DNA of 64,000 nt from NCBI RefSeq assembly GCF_000971275.1, contig NZ_LAPV01000134.1:62001-126000 (forward strand), given 5' to 3'. Numbering within the stretch: the stretch's first letter is position 1; the number at the start of each line of letters is the position of its first letter. The notes beneath the pieces are model-generated. The model was not told the DNA's origin. It ran no database searches and saw nothing but the letters and a program-made list of their open reading frames with translations. Of this stretch, positions 9,730 to 19,329 are shown piece after piece. The position numbers and the translations under genes were made by a program. Origin of the DNA: Devosia psychrophila. GTDB lineage: Bacteria; Pseudomonadota; Alphaproteobacteria; Rhizobiales; Devosiaceae.

Positions 9730-10203
9730 TCAGTATTCGGCAAGCCGCTTGGCGATCTTGTTCATTTCATCGAGAAATTTCGCAATCGCGGCGAGGTCGT
9801 TTTCGGAAAACGACTGGGTCATTGCCGAGTAGCCGCGCTCGATCTCTGCGAGGCGGGCCAGCGGCTCCTTGGCTTTTTCGGTATCCAGTTCGATCAACAC
9901 GCTGCGCCGGTCATCCGGGTTCGGTAGCCGACGCGTATAGCCCGCTGCCTCAAGCCGGTCGAGCAGAGCGGTCCCGGAACCAGAACTCAGGTTCAGGTGG
10001 CTGCTGATCTGCTTTGCACTGACGGGCGAACCGACGCGTTGCAGATAGGCGAGGCAAGCCATGTCGGTTGGGTGCAGATTTTGCAGCTTCGCCGCCCGTG
10101 CGCGCGCGATTTCCGCCACCTCGATCAGCTCGCGCAGCGACAGGTGTATCCGCTTGAGCATGACCTCTGGCTGCGAAGGGATGCTTGACCTTGCCTCTGT
10201 CAT
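9730..10203 (-). CDS. MarR-family transcriptional regulator
   Basis: A 157-residue winged-helix regulator. The helix-turn-helix region (about residues 55-80, SPVSAKQISSHLNLSSGSGTALLDRLEAAG) is followed by the wing GYTRRLPNPDDRRSVLIELD, in which the D-x-R-R motif is the MarR signature. A C-terminal helical dimerisation segment (about 115-157) follows. It is divergent from, and 77 bases away from, the membrane-fusion/DUF2955 export genes, so it most likely represses them and responds to a phenolic or lipophilic ligand (inference). Confidence 0.88.
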   Translation of the reverse strand: MTEARSSIPSQPEVMLKRIHLSLRELIEVAEIARARAAKLQNLHPTDMACLAYLQRVGSPVSAKQISSHLNLSSGSGTALLDRLEAAGYTRRLPNPDDRRSVLIELDTEKAKEPLARLAEIERGYSAMTQSFSENDLAAIAKFLDEMNKIAKRLAEY

Positions 10204-10210
10204 AAACTAT

Positions 10211-10223
10211 CTCGACCGTAGAG
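10211..10223. promoter_or_regulatory. Candidate MarR operator in divergent promoter
   Basis: The 13-bp near-palindrome CTCGACCGTAGAG (five of six arm pairs match) lies eight bases upstream of the MarR start codon and about 58 bases before the export gene start. Position fits an operator for the divergent pair; the sequence match alone is weak. Confidence 0.3.
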
Positions 10224-10280
10224 TTATATGGCGAGCGATGTAGTTGCTATCGCCAGTTTTTGCAAATGCGGGGAAATCGC

Positions 10281-11481
10281 ATGGCCCAGACTAGGTCGGA
10301 AATGCTTGTGGAATCCACCCCATCAGCGCCAGTTCGTGTTTTGCCTGACGTCAGAACGGGCGATGTGGAACCCGTGCTGGCAGTATCAGAGCCGGCGGTG
10401 CCAATTGAGCCCAAGCGCAAGAGCGCTGCGGGAAAGGTCGGTATCGTCGTTCTGGCGCTGCTGGGCGGCACCCTGGCCTGGCATGTTTCCACCGACCTTC
10501 TGGTCCCCTCGAGTTCGTCCGGCTCCGTTACGGCTCTTACGGCTTTGGTGGCGCCCCGCGTTGCCGGGCAGGTGAACCAGGTTCTTGTTGCCGATAACCA
10601 GATCGTCGCGGCCGGAACAGCGCTGTTCACGCTCGACCCTGCGCCTTTTGATCTCGCGGTGCGGCAGGCCGAGGCCAATTTATCCCAGGTGACCCAGAAC
10701 GGTGGGCGCGGGGGTTATCTCGCTGGCGTCGGTCGAAGCACGCGTCAACCAGGCCCAGACTACCCTCGATGGCACGCGGGGCACCACGGAGCGGACTCGC
10801 AACATGTTCGACCGCGGACTGGCGTCTCAGGCATCGATGGACACTGCCAACTCGCAGCTGGCAACGGCTTTATCGGGCTTGGCGTCGGCACAGGCCGAAC
10901 TGGAGAGCGCCGTGATCAAGGCGGGCGCCGAGGGTGTCCTGAACCCGCAGATCGCCACCGCTCAGGTGCAGCTTGAACAGGCGCAGCTCAACCGGTCGTT
11001 CGCGTCCATCTCGGCGCCGGTCGATGGTGTCGTCACCAATCTCAAGCTGGCGCCGGGCCAATATATCAATGCCGGCACGCCAGCGCTGACCTTCATCGAG
11101 AGTGACAGCCTGTGGGTGGTCATCGATATGCGGGAAAACCAACTGGTCAATGTCGACGTTGGGGACGAGGCCAGGGTGCTGTTCGATGGCGTTCCGGGGC
11201 GCAGTTTTCCCGGCCGTATCCGCGGCATTGCCTGGGGCATCGATCCCGGTCGCACGGCTGCAAACGGGCTGCCGCAGAACCAGGCGATGGCGCGCTGGTT
11301 TGAACCGGCTCGCACCATTCCAGTCCATGTCGAATTGACCGGTGCGGAGCAATGGCCTGACAATGTGCGCGTGGGCTCAAAGGCCAGTGCGCTGGTCTAT
11401 GCCGCAGGCAGCAATACCCCGATCGCCGCCGGCGCGAGCTTTCTGCAGACCGTTTCGACCTACATGTCGTTTCTCTACTGA
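10281..11481 (+). pseudogene. HlyD/EmrA-type membrane fusion protein, broken by a one-base frameshift
   Basis: This is a periplasmic adaptor that would link an inner-membrane pump to the cell exterior. Part one (from ATG 10281, ribosome site GGGGA) holds a cytoplasmic tail, one membrane helix (GIVVLALLGGTLAWHV) and the first biotinyl-lipoyl half (VAPRVAGQVNQVLVADNQIV). Near 10698 the frame moves: removing one A of the AA in CCCAGAACGGT restores QVTQ-T-VGAGVISLASVEARV. The rest then reads on as coiled-coil hairpin, second lipoyl half (ISAPVDGVVTNLKLAPGQYI) and beta-barrel to 11481. The rebuilt protein is about 400 residues, normal for the family. The gene is six bases from the DUF2955 gene, its usual partner. 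A sequencing error and a genuine null mutation are equally possible. Confidence 0.85.
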
Positions 11482-11487
11482 TCCGCC

Positions 11488-12543
11488 ATGTTCATCGCAC
11501 CACGCCCGGAACTGGATGACGATCCGCACTTCGCGGTGCGCATAGCGCTGATGCCGCTGATTGGGCTGGTGCTGGCGATGCTGCTGCGCTCGCCCCTGCC
11601 CATGATCTATCCGACGATGATGTTCTCGCTCATCGCCGGCAATCGCAAGGCGTTCAATCCGGGAAGGGTGTTTGCTGCGCCGGTGGTATTCAGCGCTGCG
11701 CTTTGGTTGATGTCTGGTGTGGTGGTGATGCTGCAGGGCATTCCACTTGTGCTGATCACGGTGATGGGCGTGATTTATTTCCTGGCCTTCTACATGATCC
11801 AGAAAACCGGCACGGCCTTTGGCATGCTGATTATCGTCGCGGGCGCTCTGATGTCGATCATGGGGCTGGGCTCCTATCCCGCCATGACCTACCTGCGTGC
11901 CGAGATGGGCAAGGCTGCGCTGTGTTCAGCGTTCGTCATTCCTATTCTCTACATGTTGCTGCCGCCGCGAACGCGGGAAGTCCACATCGACGACGCTGCG
12001 CCAAGCTTCGATTATGGCTGGGGCACGCGCGCCGCGATCCGCGCGGTAGTGATGCTAGGATACTCTCTCTATCTCTACACCATCCTCGATTTCTCCAACA
12101 TGATCCTGGCCGTCGCCGGCATGTTCGTGCTGGTCCATTCAACACGCCAGTCGATCTGGAGAGAAGCCGGTCAGCGCTCGTTCTCGGTGCTGCTCGGTGG
12201 CGGCATCGGCCTGGGCATCCTCTCCGCAATGACGATATCCGGCCACCTTTCGGTGCTGTTGGCGCTGGTCTTCCTGGCCACGCTTTGGTTGGGCAGCAAA
12301 ATGCTCAGCGGGCGTCTGCCGGCCATGACGTACCAGGATTCGGCATCCGTAATGATCTCGCTCGTCGGCAGCGCGCTGGCGACCTCGGAGCCGAGCTTTG
12401 CCTTTATCCAGCGCGCGGGACTAACCGTTGCTGGCACGCTTGTGGCCGCCCTGGTGGTCTCCATTCTCGATGCCCTGCTGGTCAAGGAGCCGACGACCGT
12501 CGCTGAGGCAATTGCCGATCGGAACGCGCAGGAAAATCTCTGA
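11488..12543 (+). CDS. DUF2955 family membrane protein (export partner of the fusion protein)
   Basis: A 351-residue, strongly hydrophobic protein with about ten membrane segments arranged as two halves (about 18-165 and 190-345). The architecture resembles FUSC/aromatic-acid exporter-like proteins. The DUF2955 assignment rests on the N-terminal region (RIALMPLIGLVLAMLLRSP, PTMMFSLIAGNRKAFNPGR), the length, and the position directly after an HlyD-type fusion protein. A two-component efflux system for an organic acid or drug is inferred. The gene itself is intact, but with the fusion protein frameshifted the system may not work in this isolate. Confidence 0.75.
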   Translation: MFIAPRPELDDDPHFAVRIALMPLIGLVLAMLLRSPLPMIYPTMMFSLIAGNRKAFNPGRVFAAPVVFSAALWLMSGVVVMLQGIPLVLITVMGVIYFLAFYMIQKTGTAFGMLIIVAGALMSIMGLGSYPAMTYLRAEMGKAALCSAFVIPILYMLLPPRTREVHIDDAAPSFDYGWGTRAAIRAVVMLGYSLYLYTILDFSNMILAVAGMFVLVHSTRQSIWREAGQRSFSVLLGGGIGLGILSAMTISGHLSVLLALVFLATLWLGSKMLSGRLPAMTYQDSASVMISLVGSALATSEPSFAFIQRAGLTVAGTLVAALVVSILDALLVKEPTTVAEAIADRNAQENL

Positions 12544-12614
12544 AGTCGCTGTGAGACGGCGCTGAACCAATAGTCATCTGAAAGGTTGTTGAAGGAACCA
12601 ACACGGAGTTTGCG

Positions 12615-12857
12615 ATGACCTTGCCAAACGATCCATCAAACCGATCGCCGAAGGGCGATCACAATCGCCGGCTGGCGCTGGGCATGGACCCGGATGATTT
12701 TGCCCTCAAGGCAGGCGTCACACCGGAGGCGCTGCACGAATATGAGGCGACGAGCCCGGACCACGACTTCGATATCACCGTAGCTAACCTCGTCGGCGCT
12801 GCGCTGGAACGCTTGGAGGCAAATCCCCCAGCATCACAAAAGGTGTCGAACCGATGA
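12615..12857 (+). CDS. Small protein with possible helix-turn-helix motif
   Basis: An 80-residue protein, function unknown. The central part (LGMDPDDFALKAGVTPEAL, about residues 24-42) has the spacing of an XRE-type helix-turn-helix: helix, AGV turn, second helix. It is too short for a full Cro/CI domain plus effector. GGAG lies seven bases before the ATG. Its last codons overlap the start of a 43-residue frame as ATGA. It sits between the efflux locus and the convergent bet operon. Confidence 0.55.
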   Translation: MTLPNDPSNRSPKGDHNRRLALGMDPDDFALKAGVTPEALHEYEATSPDHDFDITVANLVGAALERLEANPPASQKVSNR

Positions 12858-12985
12858 CCAAGGAAAAATCCAAGCCTGCGCCGCTTGAGCTTGAGCCCGG
12901 CGAGCAGAAGGATGACAATATCGATGATATGGGCAGGAAACCAGGCGGCGCCAAGCAGGATCAGCCCGTCAAGCCGAAGTCATAG
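12854..12985 (+). CDS. Very small charged, lysine/proline-rich protein
   Basis: A 43-residue frame starting at ATG 12854 within the stop of the preceding 80-residue gene (ATGA overlap) and ending TAG at 12985, five bases before the end of betA. Composition is highly polar (many K, P, D, E, Q), with no membrane segment and probably disordered. The coupled arrangement supports translation. No family is recognised and a chance frame cannot be excluded. Confidence 0.4.
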   Translation: MTKEKSKPAPLELEPGEQKDDNIDDMGRKPGGAKQDQPVKPKS

Positions 12986-12990
12986 GCTGC

Positions 12991-14652
12991 TCAGCGGTCG
13001 GACAATTCCCACCGCGGGTTGATCCAAGGTACGCCGTTGTCTGTCGGCAGCATGGGCTTACCCAGAATATGGTCCGAGGCCTTCTCTCCGACCATGATGG
13101 ACGGGCCGTTGAGGTTGCCGTTGGTGATGCGCGGGAATATGGAGCTGTCCGCCACCCGCAGGCCCTCGACGCCAATCACCCGGCACTCCGGATCGACGAC
13201 GGCCATCGGATCTTCGGCGCGGCCCATCTTGCAGGTGCCGCAGGGATGGTAGGCGCTCTCGGCGTGACGACGGATGTGGTCATCCAACTCTTCATCGGTC
13301 TGGTACTGCCCACCCGGCAGAATTTCCTTGCCGCGGTATGGATCGAAGGCTGCCTGGCTGAAAATCTCGCGGGTGACCCGGATACAGTGGCGGAAATCCG
13401 ACCAATCTTTTGGGTCGGACATGTAATTGAACTGGATGCGCGGCGGCGCCTTTGGGTCGGACGAACGCAGGGTCACCGCGCCGCGTGACGATGATCGCAT
13501 CGGGCCGACATGGGCCTGGAAACCGTGGCCTTCGGCGGCGGCCTGGCCATCATAACGCACGGCAATCGGGATGAAATGGAACTGGATGTCGGGGTATTTC
13601 ACGCCTGCCTTAGAGCGTATGAAGGCGGCGCTTTCGAACTGATTGGAAGCGCCCAAGCCGTTCTTGAAGAATAGCCATTGCGCACCGATCAGCGCCTTGC
13701 CGAATGTATTCCAGTGTTTGTAAAGCGTGATCGGCAAGACTGAGGCCTGCTGGATATAGAGCTCCATGTGGTCCTGCAGGTTTGCCCCAACGCCGGGACG
13801 ATCTGCCACCACGGCAATGCCGTGCTCGCCCAGTTGGGCGGCCGGACCGATGCCCGACAGCATCAGGATTTTGGGCGAGTTGATCGATGAGGCAGCGACA
13901 ATCACTTCGCGCTTGGCCCGGACGATCTCGGTCTTGCCACCGCGTTCGATCTCGACGCCGACAGCTCGGCCGTTCTGGATTACCACCTTGCGGGCGTAAC
14001 AGGTGACCAGCTTGAGGTTGGGGCGCTTCAGCGCCGGCTTGAGATAGGCATTGGCGACCGACCAGCGCCGGCCCTGCCAGACCGTCTGCTCCATCGGGCC
14101 GAAGCCCTCCTGCTTCTCGCCATTGTAGTCGTCGGTCAGCTCGAAGCCCGCCTGTTTGCCGGCCTCGACGAAAGTATTGAACAGCGGATTGTCGCGCTTG
14201 CCGCGCGTCACATGCAGCGGGCCAGAATTGCCGCGCCGGTCAGGATCGCCGCCATGCGGACCCGGATGCCAGTTTTCCATACGCTTGAAATAGGGGACGA
14301 CGTCGGCATAACCCCAGCCCGAGGCACCGGACTCCTCCCAGTAGTCATAGTCGCCGGCATGACCGCGCACATAGACCATGCCGTTGATCGAGGATGAGCC
14401 GCCGATTACCTTGCCGCGCGGCACGCCGAGGGTACGTCCGCCCAGATGTGGCTCGGGTTCGCTGCGAAAGCCCCAGTCGTAGCGCGGCATGTTCATCGGA
14501 TAGCTCAGCGCCGCCGGCATCTGGATCAATGGGCCGATATCGGAGCCGCCGAACTCGAGCACGATCACCGAATGCTTGCCGTCCTCGCTCAGCCGCGCCG
14601 CCATGGCGCCACCCGCCGAACCCGAACCGATGATGACGAAGTCAGCTTCCAT
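12991..14652 (-). CDS. betA: Choline dehydrogenase (GMC flavoprotein)
   Basis: BetA oxidises choline to betaine aldehyde (and partly further) at the membrane, passing electrons to the respiratory chain. The protein has 553 residues, normal for BetA. The FAD-binding [17 protein letters not shown] is at residues 9-25, the GMC signature [14 protein letters not shown] at about 85, and the catalytic His lies in HPCGTCKMG (about residue 469), followed by the conserved [24 protein letters not shown] lies eight bases before the ATG. It is the last gene of the betI-betC-betB-betA operon, 12 bases after betB. Other GMC alcohol dehydrogenases are possible by motif alone, but context settles it. Confidence 0.96.
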   Translation of the reverse strand: MEADFVIIGSGSAGGAMAARLSEDGKHSVIVLEFGGSDIGPLIQMPAALSYPMNMPRYDWGFRSEPEPHLGGRTLGVPRGKVIGGSSSINGMVYVRGHAGDYDYWEESGASGWGYADVVPYFKRMENWHPGPHGGDPDRRGNSGPLHVTRGKRDNPLFNTFVEAGKQAGFELTDDYNGEKQEGFGPMEQTVWQGRRWSVANAYLKPALKRPNLKLVTCYARKVVIQNGRAVGVEIERGGKTEIVRAKREVIVAASSINSPKILMLSGIGPAAQLGEHGIAVVADRPGVGANLQDHMELYIQQASVLPITLYKHWNTFGKALIGAQWLFFKNGLGASNQFESAAFIRSKAGVKYPDIQFHFIPIAVRYDGQAAAEGHGFQAHVGPMRSSSRGAVTLRSSDPKAPPRIQFNYMSDPKDWSDFRHCIRVTREIFSQAAFDPYRGKEILPGGQYQTDEELDDHIRRHAESAYHPCGTCKMGRAEDPMAVVDPECRVIGVEGLRVADSSIFPRITNGNLNGPSIMVGEKASDHILGKPMLPTDNGVPWINPRWELSDR

Positions 14653-14664
14653 GAGGCACGGCTC

Positions 14665-16128
14665 CTAGTAGGCGGCGGCCACGGGACCGGTGGCGACATA
14701 GACCGATTTGATCTGGCTGTAATGATCGAGCGCCGCGCGGGAATTCTCGCGACCGACTCCGGACAGCTTGACGCCACCGAACGGGGCCTCGACCGGCGTG
14801 ATATTGTAGGTGTTGATCCAGCAGGTGCCCGCTTCGAGCTGGCCGATAACGCGATGGGCCCGCGCCAGATCGGCGGTGAACACACCGGCCGCGAGGCCAT
14901 ACTCGGTCGCGTTGGCGCGGGCGATGACGTCGGCCTCGTCGGAAAAGCCGAGCACGGCCATTACAGGCCCGAAGATCTCTTCGCGGGCGATGGTCATGTC
15001 GTCGGTGACGTCGGCGAAGACGGTGGGCTCGACATAGAAGCCGGAATTCTGGCTGGGCGGGACGCGGCCGCCGATGAGTAGCTTGGCGCCCTCTGCCTTG
15101 CCGGTTTCGATATAGCCGAGCACCTTGTTGCGCTGCGCTTCGGACACCAGCGGCCCAACGTGTGTCGCCTCATCGAGCGGATCCCCGATAACGGCATTAG
15201 CGGTACGCTGCACCAGCTTGTCGAGAAAGTTAGGGCGGATCGCGTCGTGCACGAAGACGCGGGTGCCGTTGGAACAGACCTGGCCGCTCGAATAGAAATT
15301 GGCGTTGATGGCGGCGCTGACGGCGCTGTCAATGTCGGCATCGTCGAATACTATCAGCGGCGATTTTCCGCCCAGTTCCATGGTGACGTGGCGCATGCCG
15401 GCCGCGGCTGCGGCATAAACCTTCTTGCCCGTCGCCACGGAGCCGGTCAGCGATACCTTGGCCACGCGCGGATCGGTGACGAGAGCGGCGCCGACATCGC
15501 CATAGCCCTGCACCACGTTGAACAATCCGGCGGGGGCACCGGCCTCCATCAGGATTTCAGCCAGCTTGAGAGCGCCGAGCGGTGTCACTTCGGATGGCTT
15601 GAAGATCATCGCATTGCCGGCGGCCAGAGCGGGGGCGGCCTTCCAGCAGGCGATCTGGGTCGGGTAGTTCCAGGCGCCGATGCCGACGCAGACGCCGAGC
15701 GGTTCGCGGATCGTGTAGACGAAATCGCCGCCCAACGGGATGGTCTCACCGGTCATGGTCGCAGCGAGCCCGGCGAAATATTCCAGTGCATCGGCGCCTG
15801 AGGCGGCGTCGGCTACCAGGGTTTCCTGGATCGGCTTACCGGTATCGAGCGTCTCGATCTCGCTGAGTTCCCGGTTGCGCGCACGGACGATATCGGCTGC
15901 CTTTCGCAGAACCCTGCCGCGCACGACCGGCTTGAGCGCACCCCATTCCTTTTGAGCCCGCACGGCCGAAGCCAGTGCCTGCTCGATGATGGAGGGGGTG
16001 GCTGAAAAGAGGCGCGCCACCACGTCGCCGGTTGCGGGATAGATGCTTTCGATCAGCCGACCGGCCGTGTCGTCCACATAGCGCCCGTCGATGAAATGGC
16101 TGGCTGTCGGCTGTACGTCGCGCATCAT
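14665..16128 (-). CDS. betB: Betaine aldehyde dehydrogenase
   Basis: BetB uses NAD(P)+ to oxidise betaine aldehyde to glycine betaine. It has 487 residues from ATG 16128. The NAD-binding region includes [19 protein letters not shown] and FKPSEVTPL. The general-base Glu is E251 in MELGGKSPL and the nucleophilic Cys is C285 in [13 protein letters not shown]. Start choice: ATG 16128 overlaps the betC stop as ATGA, giving translational coupling. The frame stays open for 33 more codons inside betC, but that extension is not family-like. It belongs to the bet operon. Confidence 0.95.
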   Translation of the reverse strand: MMRDVQPTASHFIDGRYVDDTAGRLIESIYPATGDVVARLFSATPSIIEQALASAVRAQKEWGALKPVVRGRVLRKAADIVRARNRELSEIETLDTGKPIQETLVADAASGADALEYFAGLAATMTGETIPLGGDFVYTIREPLGVCVGIGAWNYPTQIACWKAAPALAAGNAMIFKPSEVTPLGALKLAEILMEAGAPAGLFNVVQGYGDVGAALVTDPRVAKVSLTGSVATGKKVYAAAAAGMRHVTMELGGKSPLIVFDDADIDSAVSAAINANFYSSGQVCSNGTRVFVHDAIRPNFLDKLVQRTANAVIGDPLDEATHVGPLVSEAQRNKVLGYIETGKAEGAKLLIGGRVPPSQNSGFYVEPTVFADVTDDMTIAREEIFGPVMAVLGFSDEADVIARANATEYGLAAGVFTADLARAHRVIGQLEAGTCWINTYNITPVEAPFGGVKLSGVGRENSRAALDHYSQIKSVYVATGPVAAAY

Positions 16129-17642
16129 TCGCCCCTTGGGAAACGCTTGCTCTCTTCGAGCACATTGAGGTCCATGTGGTTGCGCATGTAGCGCTCGGAT
16201 GCCTGCTGCAAGGGTTGGAAATCCCAAGGATAATAGGCACCGTTGCGCAAGGCGGCGTAGACGACATGGCGCCGCGCCTGGCTGGCCCGCACTTCGGCAT
16301 CATAAGCACCAAGGTCCCAATACTGGGCGGCCACGAGTGCAAATTCGGCCAGCACATCGGCATATGCCGGATCGGCGGCAAGATTGGTTAACTCCCACGG
16401 ATCGCCGTCGAGATTGAACAATTGCGCCGGATCGGCCGGGCATTCGATATATTTCCAAGGCCCGTCTCGCAGGCACACCATGGGCGCCACCGAGCCCTCG
16501 GCAGCATATTCCATTCGAACCGGGCCAGTACGAGGAGTGCCATTTGCCAGCGGCACCAGCGTCTGGCCGTCGGTCCATGGCGCTATGCGGTCGAGCGAAA
16601 TACCGACGAGGTCGCACAGGGTAGGGGTCAGGTCCATGGTGCTGACTGGTGTGTCGATCCTGCCGGTTGGCAGGCCGGGTGCGGCGATCATCAGGGGGAC
16701 GCGCGCCGAGCCCTCGAAGAAGTTCATCTTGAACCACAGGCCCCGCTCGCCCAGCATATCGCCGTGATCGGAGGCAAAGACAATGATGGTGTTGTCATCC
16801 TGTCGGGTGCCGCGCAGAGCTTCCAGCACCTCGCCGATCTTGTCATCGACATAAGAGATGCTGGCAAAATAGGCCCGGCGCGAGCGACAGACGTCATCCT
16901 CAGTGATATCGAGCGCCCGGAAGTCACAGGCATCCAGCAGGCGCTGCGAATGTCCATCCTGATCCTCGTAGGCAATGGCCTGCGTGGCTGGCGAAAGGTG
17001 TTCGCAATCCTCGTAGAGGTCCCAGTACTTCTTGCGCGCCACATAGGGATCATGCGGGTGGGTAAAACTCACCGTCATCATCCACGGTCGCGGCTCCAGG
17101 CGCCGCCCGAGGTCATAGACCTTGCGCACGGCGTTGAAGGCGACTTCGTCGTCATATTCGAGCTGGTTGGTCGTCTCGGCCACGCCAGCGCCCTTGACCG
17201 AGCCGAGGTTGTGATACCACCAGTCGATCCGCTCGCCCGGCTTGCCATAGTCCGGGGTCCAGCCGAAGTCGGCTGGGTAAATATCGGTGGTCAGTCGTTC
17301 TTCAAAGCCGTGCAACTGGTCCGGCCCGACGAAATGCATCTTGCCTGACAGCGTTGTCGCATATCCAGCAGCGCGCAGATGATGGGCATAGGTCGGGATA
17401 TCCGAGGCAAATTCTGCAGCATTGTCATAGACTCGCGTGCGGCGCGGCAATTGTCCCGACATGAAGCTGGCGCGACCGGGAGCACACAGCGGCGAGCCGG
17501 TATAGGCATTGGCAAAGCGCGTCGAGCGCGTGGCGAGAGCCTTGAGATTGGGCACATGCAGCCACTCGGCGGGACCATCCGGAAAAAAGGTGCCGTTGAG
17601 CTGGTCGACCATGAAGATCAGGATATTGGGGCGATCAGACAC
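16125..17642 (-). CDS. betC: Choline-sulfatase
   Basis: BetC hydrolyses choline-O-sulfate to choline and sulfate, letting the cell use this osmolyte as choline source. The protein has 505 residues. The sulfatase motif CAPGR begins at C53, the Cys that is oxidised to formylglycine; the metal-binding N-terminus ([15 protein letters not shown]) and [15 protein letters not shown] are also visible. The C-terminal region (about 440-505, including [20 protein letters not shown]) is characteristic of the choline-sulfatase subgroup. Its start overlaps betI by eight bases and its end overlaps betB by four, so the operon is tightly coupled. Confidence 0.95.
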   Translation of the reverse strand: MSDRPNILIFMVDQLNGTFFPDGPAEWLHVPNLKALATRSTRFANAYTGSPLCAPGRASFMSGQLPRRTRVYDNAAEFASDIPTYAHHLRAAGYATTLSGKMHFVGPDQLHGFEERLTTDIYPADFGWTPDYGKPGERIDWWYHNLGSVKGAGVAETTNQLEYDDEVAFNAVRKVYDLGRRLEPRPWMMTVSFTHPHDPYVARKKYWDLYEDCEHLSPATQAIAYEDQDGHSQRLLDACDFRALDITEDDVCRSRRAYFASISYVDDKIGEVLEALRGTRQDDNTIIVFASDHGDMLGERGLWFKMNFFEGSARVPLMIAAPGLPTGRIDTPVSTMDLTPTLCDLVGISLDRIAPWTDGQTLVPLANGTPRTGPVRMEYAAEGSVAPMVCLRDGPWKYIECPADPAQLFNLDGDPWELTNLAADPAYADVLAEFALVAAQYWDLGAYDAEVRASQARRHVVYAALRNGAYYPWDFQPLQQASERYMRNHMDLNVLEESKRFPRGE

Positions 17643-18228
17643 GCGCGGCGCTCCGGGTCAGGCAAAGATCGAGATAGTCTAGCACCATGGCCCGCACCTC
17701 TTCCTGCGCCGGTGCAAAATCCTGCAGCGCATGGCGGATGTAGAAGCCATCGATGATGGCGGCCAGCCCCTGGGCGATGGACTGGGCCGATTCGCCGTCG
17801 ACGAGTTGGCGCAGGTTGAACACCAAGTTGGAATGCAGCCGCCTTGCATAAACCTGTAGCAGGCGGCTGGCCTCCTGCGATTGTAGCGCTCGCACATAGA
17901 AGGTCAGCCAGGCGGCGACGACTTCGCGGTCGAACTGATCGGGCGCAAAACTGGCGTCGATGATGGCGTGAATACGCAGAACCGGCGTATACACCAACCC
18001 CATGCGGCGGCGGACGCTCTCGCCATAGAGCCTGAGAATGTGGCGCATGGCGGCGAGAAACATCTGGTCCTTGCTGCCAAAATAGTGATGCGCAAGGGCT
18101 GGCGACATTCCGGCTCGACGGGCAATCTGGCTGACCGTGACGTCGAGGCTACCGGCCTCGCCGATCTCGACAATGGTCGCTTCGATCATCGCCTTTCGTC
18201 TTACTGCCCCTGCACCGATTTTCGGCAT
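17635..18228 (-). CDS. betI: TetR-family choline-responsive repressor
   Basis: BetI represses the choline-to-betaine genes and is released by choline. It has 197 residues from ATG 18228 (MPKIGAGAVRRKAMIEATI), which matches the usual BetI opening. The frame is open further upstream, but that stretch would run through the operator palindrome. The helix-turn-helix is VSQIARRAGMSPALAHHYFGSKDQMFLAAM (about 31-60). The ligand-binding C-terminal domain contains AAWLTFYVRALQSQEASRL. It is the first gene of betICBA and is divergent from choX. Confidence 0.95.
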   Translation of the reverse strand: MPKIGAGAVRRKAMIEATIVEIGEAGSLDVTVSQIARRAGMSPALAHHYFGSKDQMFLAAMRHILRLYGESVRRRMGLVYTPVLRIHAIIDASFAPDQFDREVVAAWLTFYVRALQSQEASRLLQVYARRLHSNLVFNLRQLVDGESAQSIAQGLAAIIDGFYIRHALQDFAPAQEEVRAMVLDYLDLCLTRSAARV

Positions 18229-18277
18229 TCTTCGCGCCTGCACATATTTTGAGTTTACATTTGCGATTGTCTCGCTT

Positions 18278-18297
18278 TTGATTGAGCCGTCAATCAA
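18278..18297. promoter_or_regulatory. BetI-type operator palindrome between betI and choX
   Basis: Perfect inverted repeat with 8-bp arms TTGATTGA / TCAATCAA around GCCG. It lies 50 bases upstream of betI and 45 upstream of choX, where it could control both directions. The sequence resembles the known E. coli bet operator half-site TTGATTGG (from memory). BetI binding is inferred. Confidence 0.8.
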
Positions 18298-18341
18298 GAA
18301 AATGACTCAGCATTAAACTCGGCAATCAGGAGACGACGGAT

Positions 18342-19268
18342 ATGAGAAAGACTACCCTTACTCTAGCCAGCGCTTTGGCGCTGTCGCTGCTGGCGGGAAC
18401 CGCTTTCGCAGCCGAATGCGATACAGTAATTTTCTCCGATGTTGGCTGGACCGACATCACCACGACTACCGCCACTACCAAGCACATTCTGGAAGCGCTC
18501 GGCTACAAGGTGAATGTGAAGGTACTTTCGGTGCCGGTAACCTACGCTTCCCTGGACAGCGACGACGTCGACGTATTCCTCGGCACGTGGCTGCCTGCCC
18601 AGCAGGGCGCAATCGGCCCATACTTGGAAAGCGGCGAAGTCGAAAAGCTCGCGATCAACCTGCAGGGCACCAAGTACACCCTCGCCGTTCCGGCCTATAC
18701 CTATGACAAGGGCCTGACCGAATACTCCAAGATCCACGAATTTGCCGCACAGCTCGACAACACCATCTACGGCATCGAGCCCGGCAATGAAGGCAATGGC
18801 TACCTGATCAGCCTGGTCGATGCCAACAAGTGGGATCTAGGCGGCTTCAAGGTGGTTGAGAGCTCCGAGCAGGGCATGTTGTCCGAAGTCGATCGCGCCG
18901 TTCGCGACAACAAGGACGTCGTCTTCCTTGGCTGGGAACCCCACCCCATGAACGCCAAGTTCCCGCTCAAGTATCTGCCGGGCGGCGAAGACTTTTTCGG
19001 CGGTGAAGGCACCGTCGAGACCGTGACCCGCAAGGGCTATGCCGCAGAATGCCCCAATGTCGGCAAGCTGCTCACCAACCTCAAGTTCTCGCTCCCGATG
19101 GAAAACGAGATCATGGGTGCGATCCTCAACGATGGCACCGATCCGGCCGATGCCACCCTGACCTGGCTCAAGGCCAACCCCGACACAGCGCTCAGCTGGG
19201 TCGACGGTGTGACCACTCTCGACGGCGGCGACGGCGCCGCGGCGGTCAAGGTTCTGCTGGATAGCTAG
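18342..19268 (+). CDS. choX: Choline ABC transporter substrate-binding protein
   Basis: ChoX is the periplasmic receptor of a high-affinity choline importer. It has 308 residues, with a signal peptide cleaved after AFA at about residue 23. The mature protein has the OpuAC-type fold. Visible blocks are FSDVGWTDITTTTATTKHIL, VDVFLGTWLPAQ, YGIEPGNEGNGY and VVFLGWEPHPMNAKF, carrying Trp/Tyr residues typical of quaternary-amine cages. Ribosome site AGGAGA. It is divergent from betI across the BetI operator; choW and choV follow, so it is the first gene of choXWV and likely choline-inducible. Confidence 0.94.
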   Translation: MRKTTLTLASALALSLLAGTAFAAECDTVIFSDVGWTDITTTTATTKHILEALGYKVNVKVLSVPVTYASLDSDDVDVFLGTWLPAQQGAIGPYLESGEVEKLAINLQGTKYTLAVPAYTYDKGLTEYSKIHEFAAQLDNTIYGIEPGNEGNGYLISLVDANKWDLGGFKVVESSEQGMLSEVDRAVRDNKDVVFLGWEPHPMNAKFPLKYLPGGEDFFGGEGTVETVTRKGYAAECPNVGKLLTNLKFSLPMENEIMGAILNDGTDPADATLTWLKANPDTALSWVDGVTTLDGGDGAAAVKVLLDS

Positions 19269-19279
19269 AACAGACACAC

Positions 19280-19303
19280 AGCCCGGTCACCATGGACCGG
19301 GCT
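19280..19303 (+). terminator. Intercistronic hairpin between choX and choW
   Basis: Perfect 9-bp stem AGCCCGGTC / GACCGGGCT with a six-base loop just after choX, without a clear T-run. Such hairpins often stabilise the mRNA of the binding protein or partly attenuate transcription into the permease gene, allowing more ChoX than ChoW. That role is inferred. Confidence 0.55.
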
Positions 19304-19329
19304 GTTCTGCTTTCAGGGGGATATGAACG

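Noticed and set aside
18229-18297. Longer BetI starting at 18297
   Set aside because: It would translate the operator palindrome; the family start MPKIG is at 18228.
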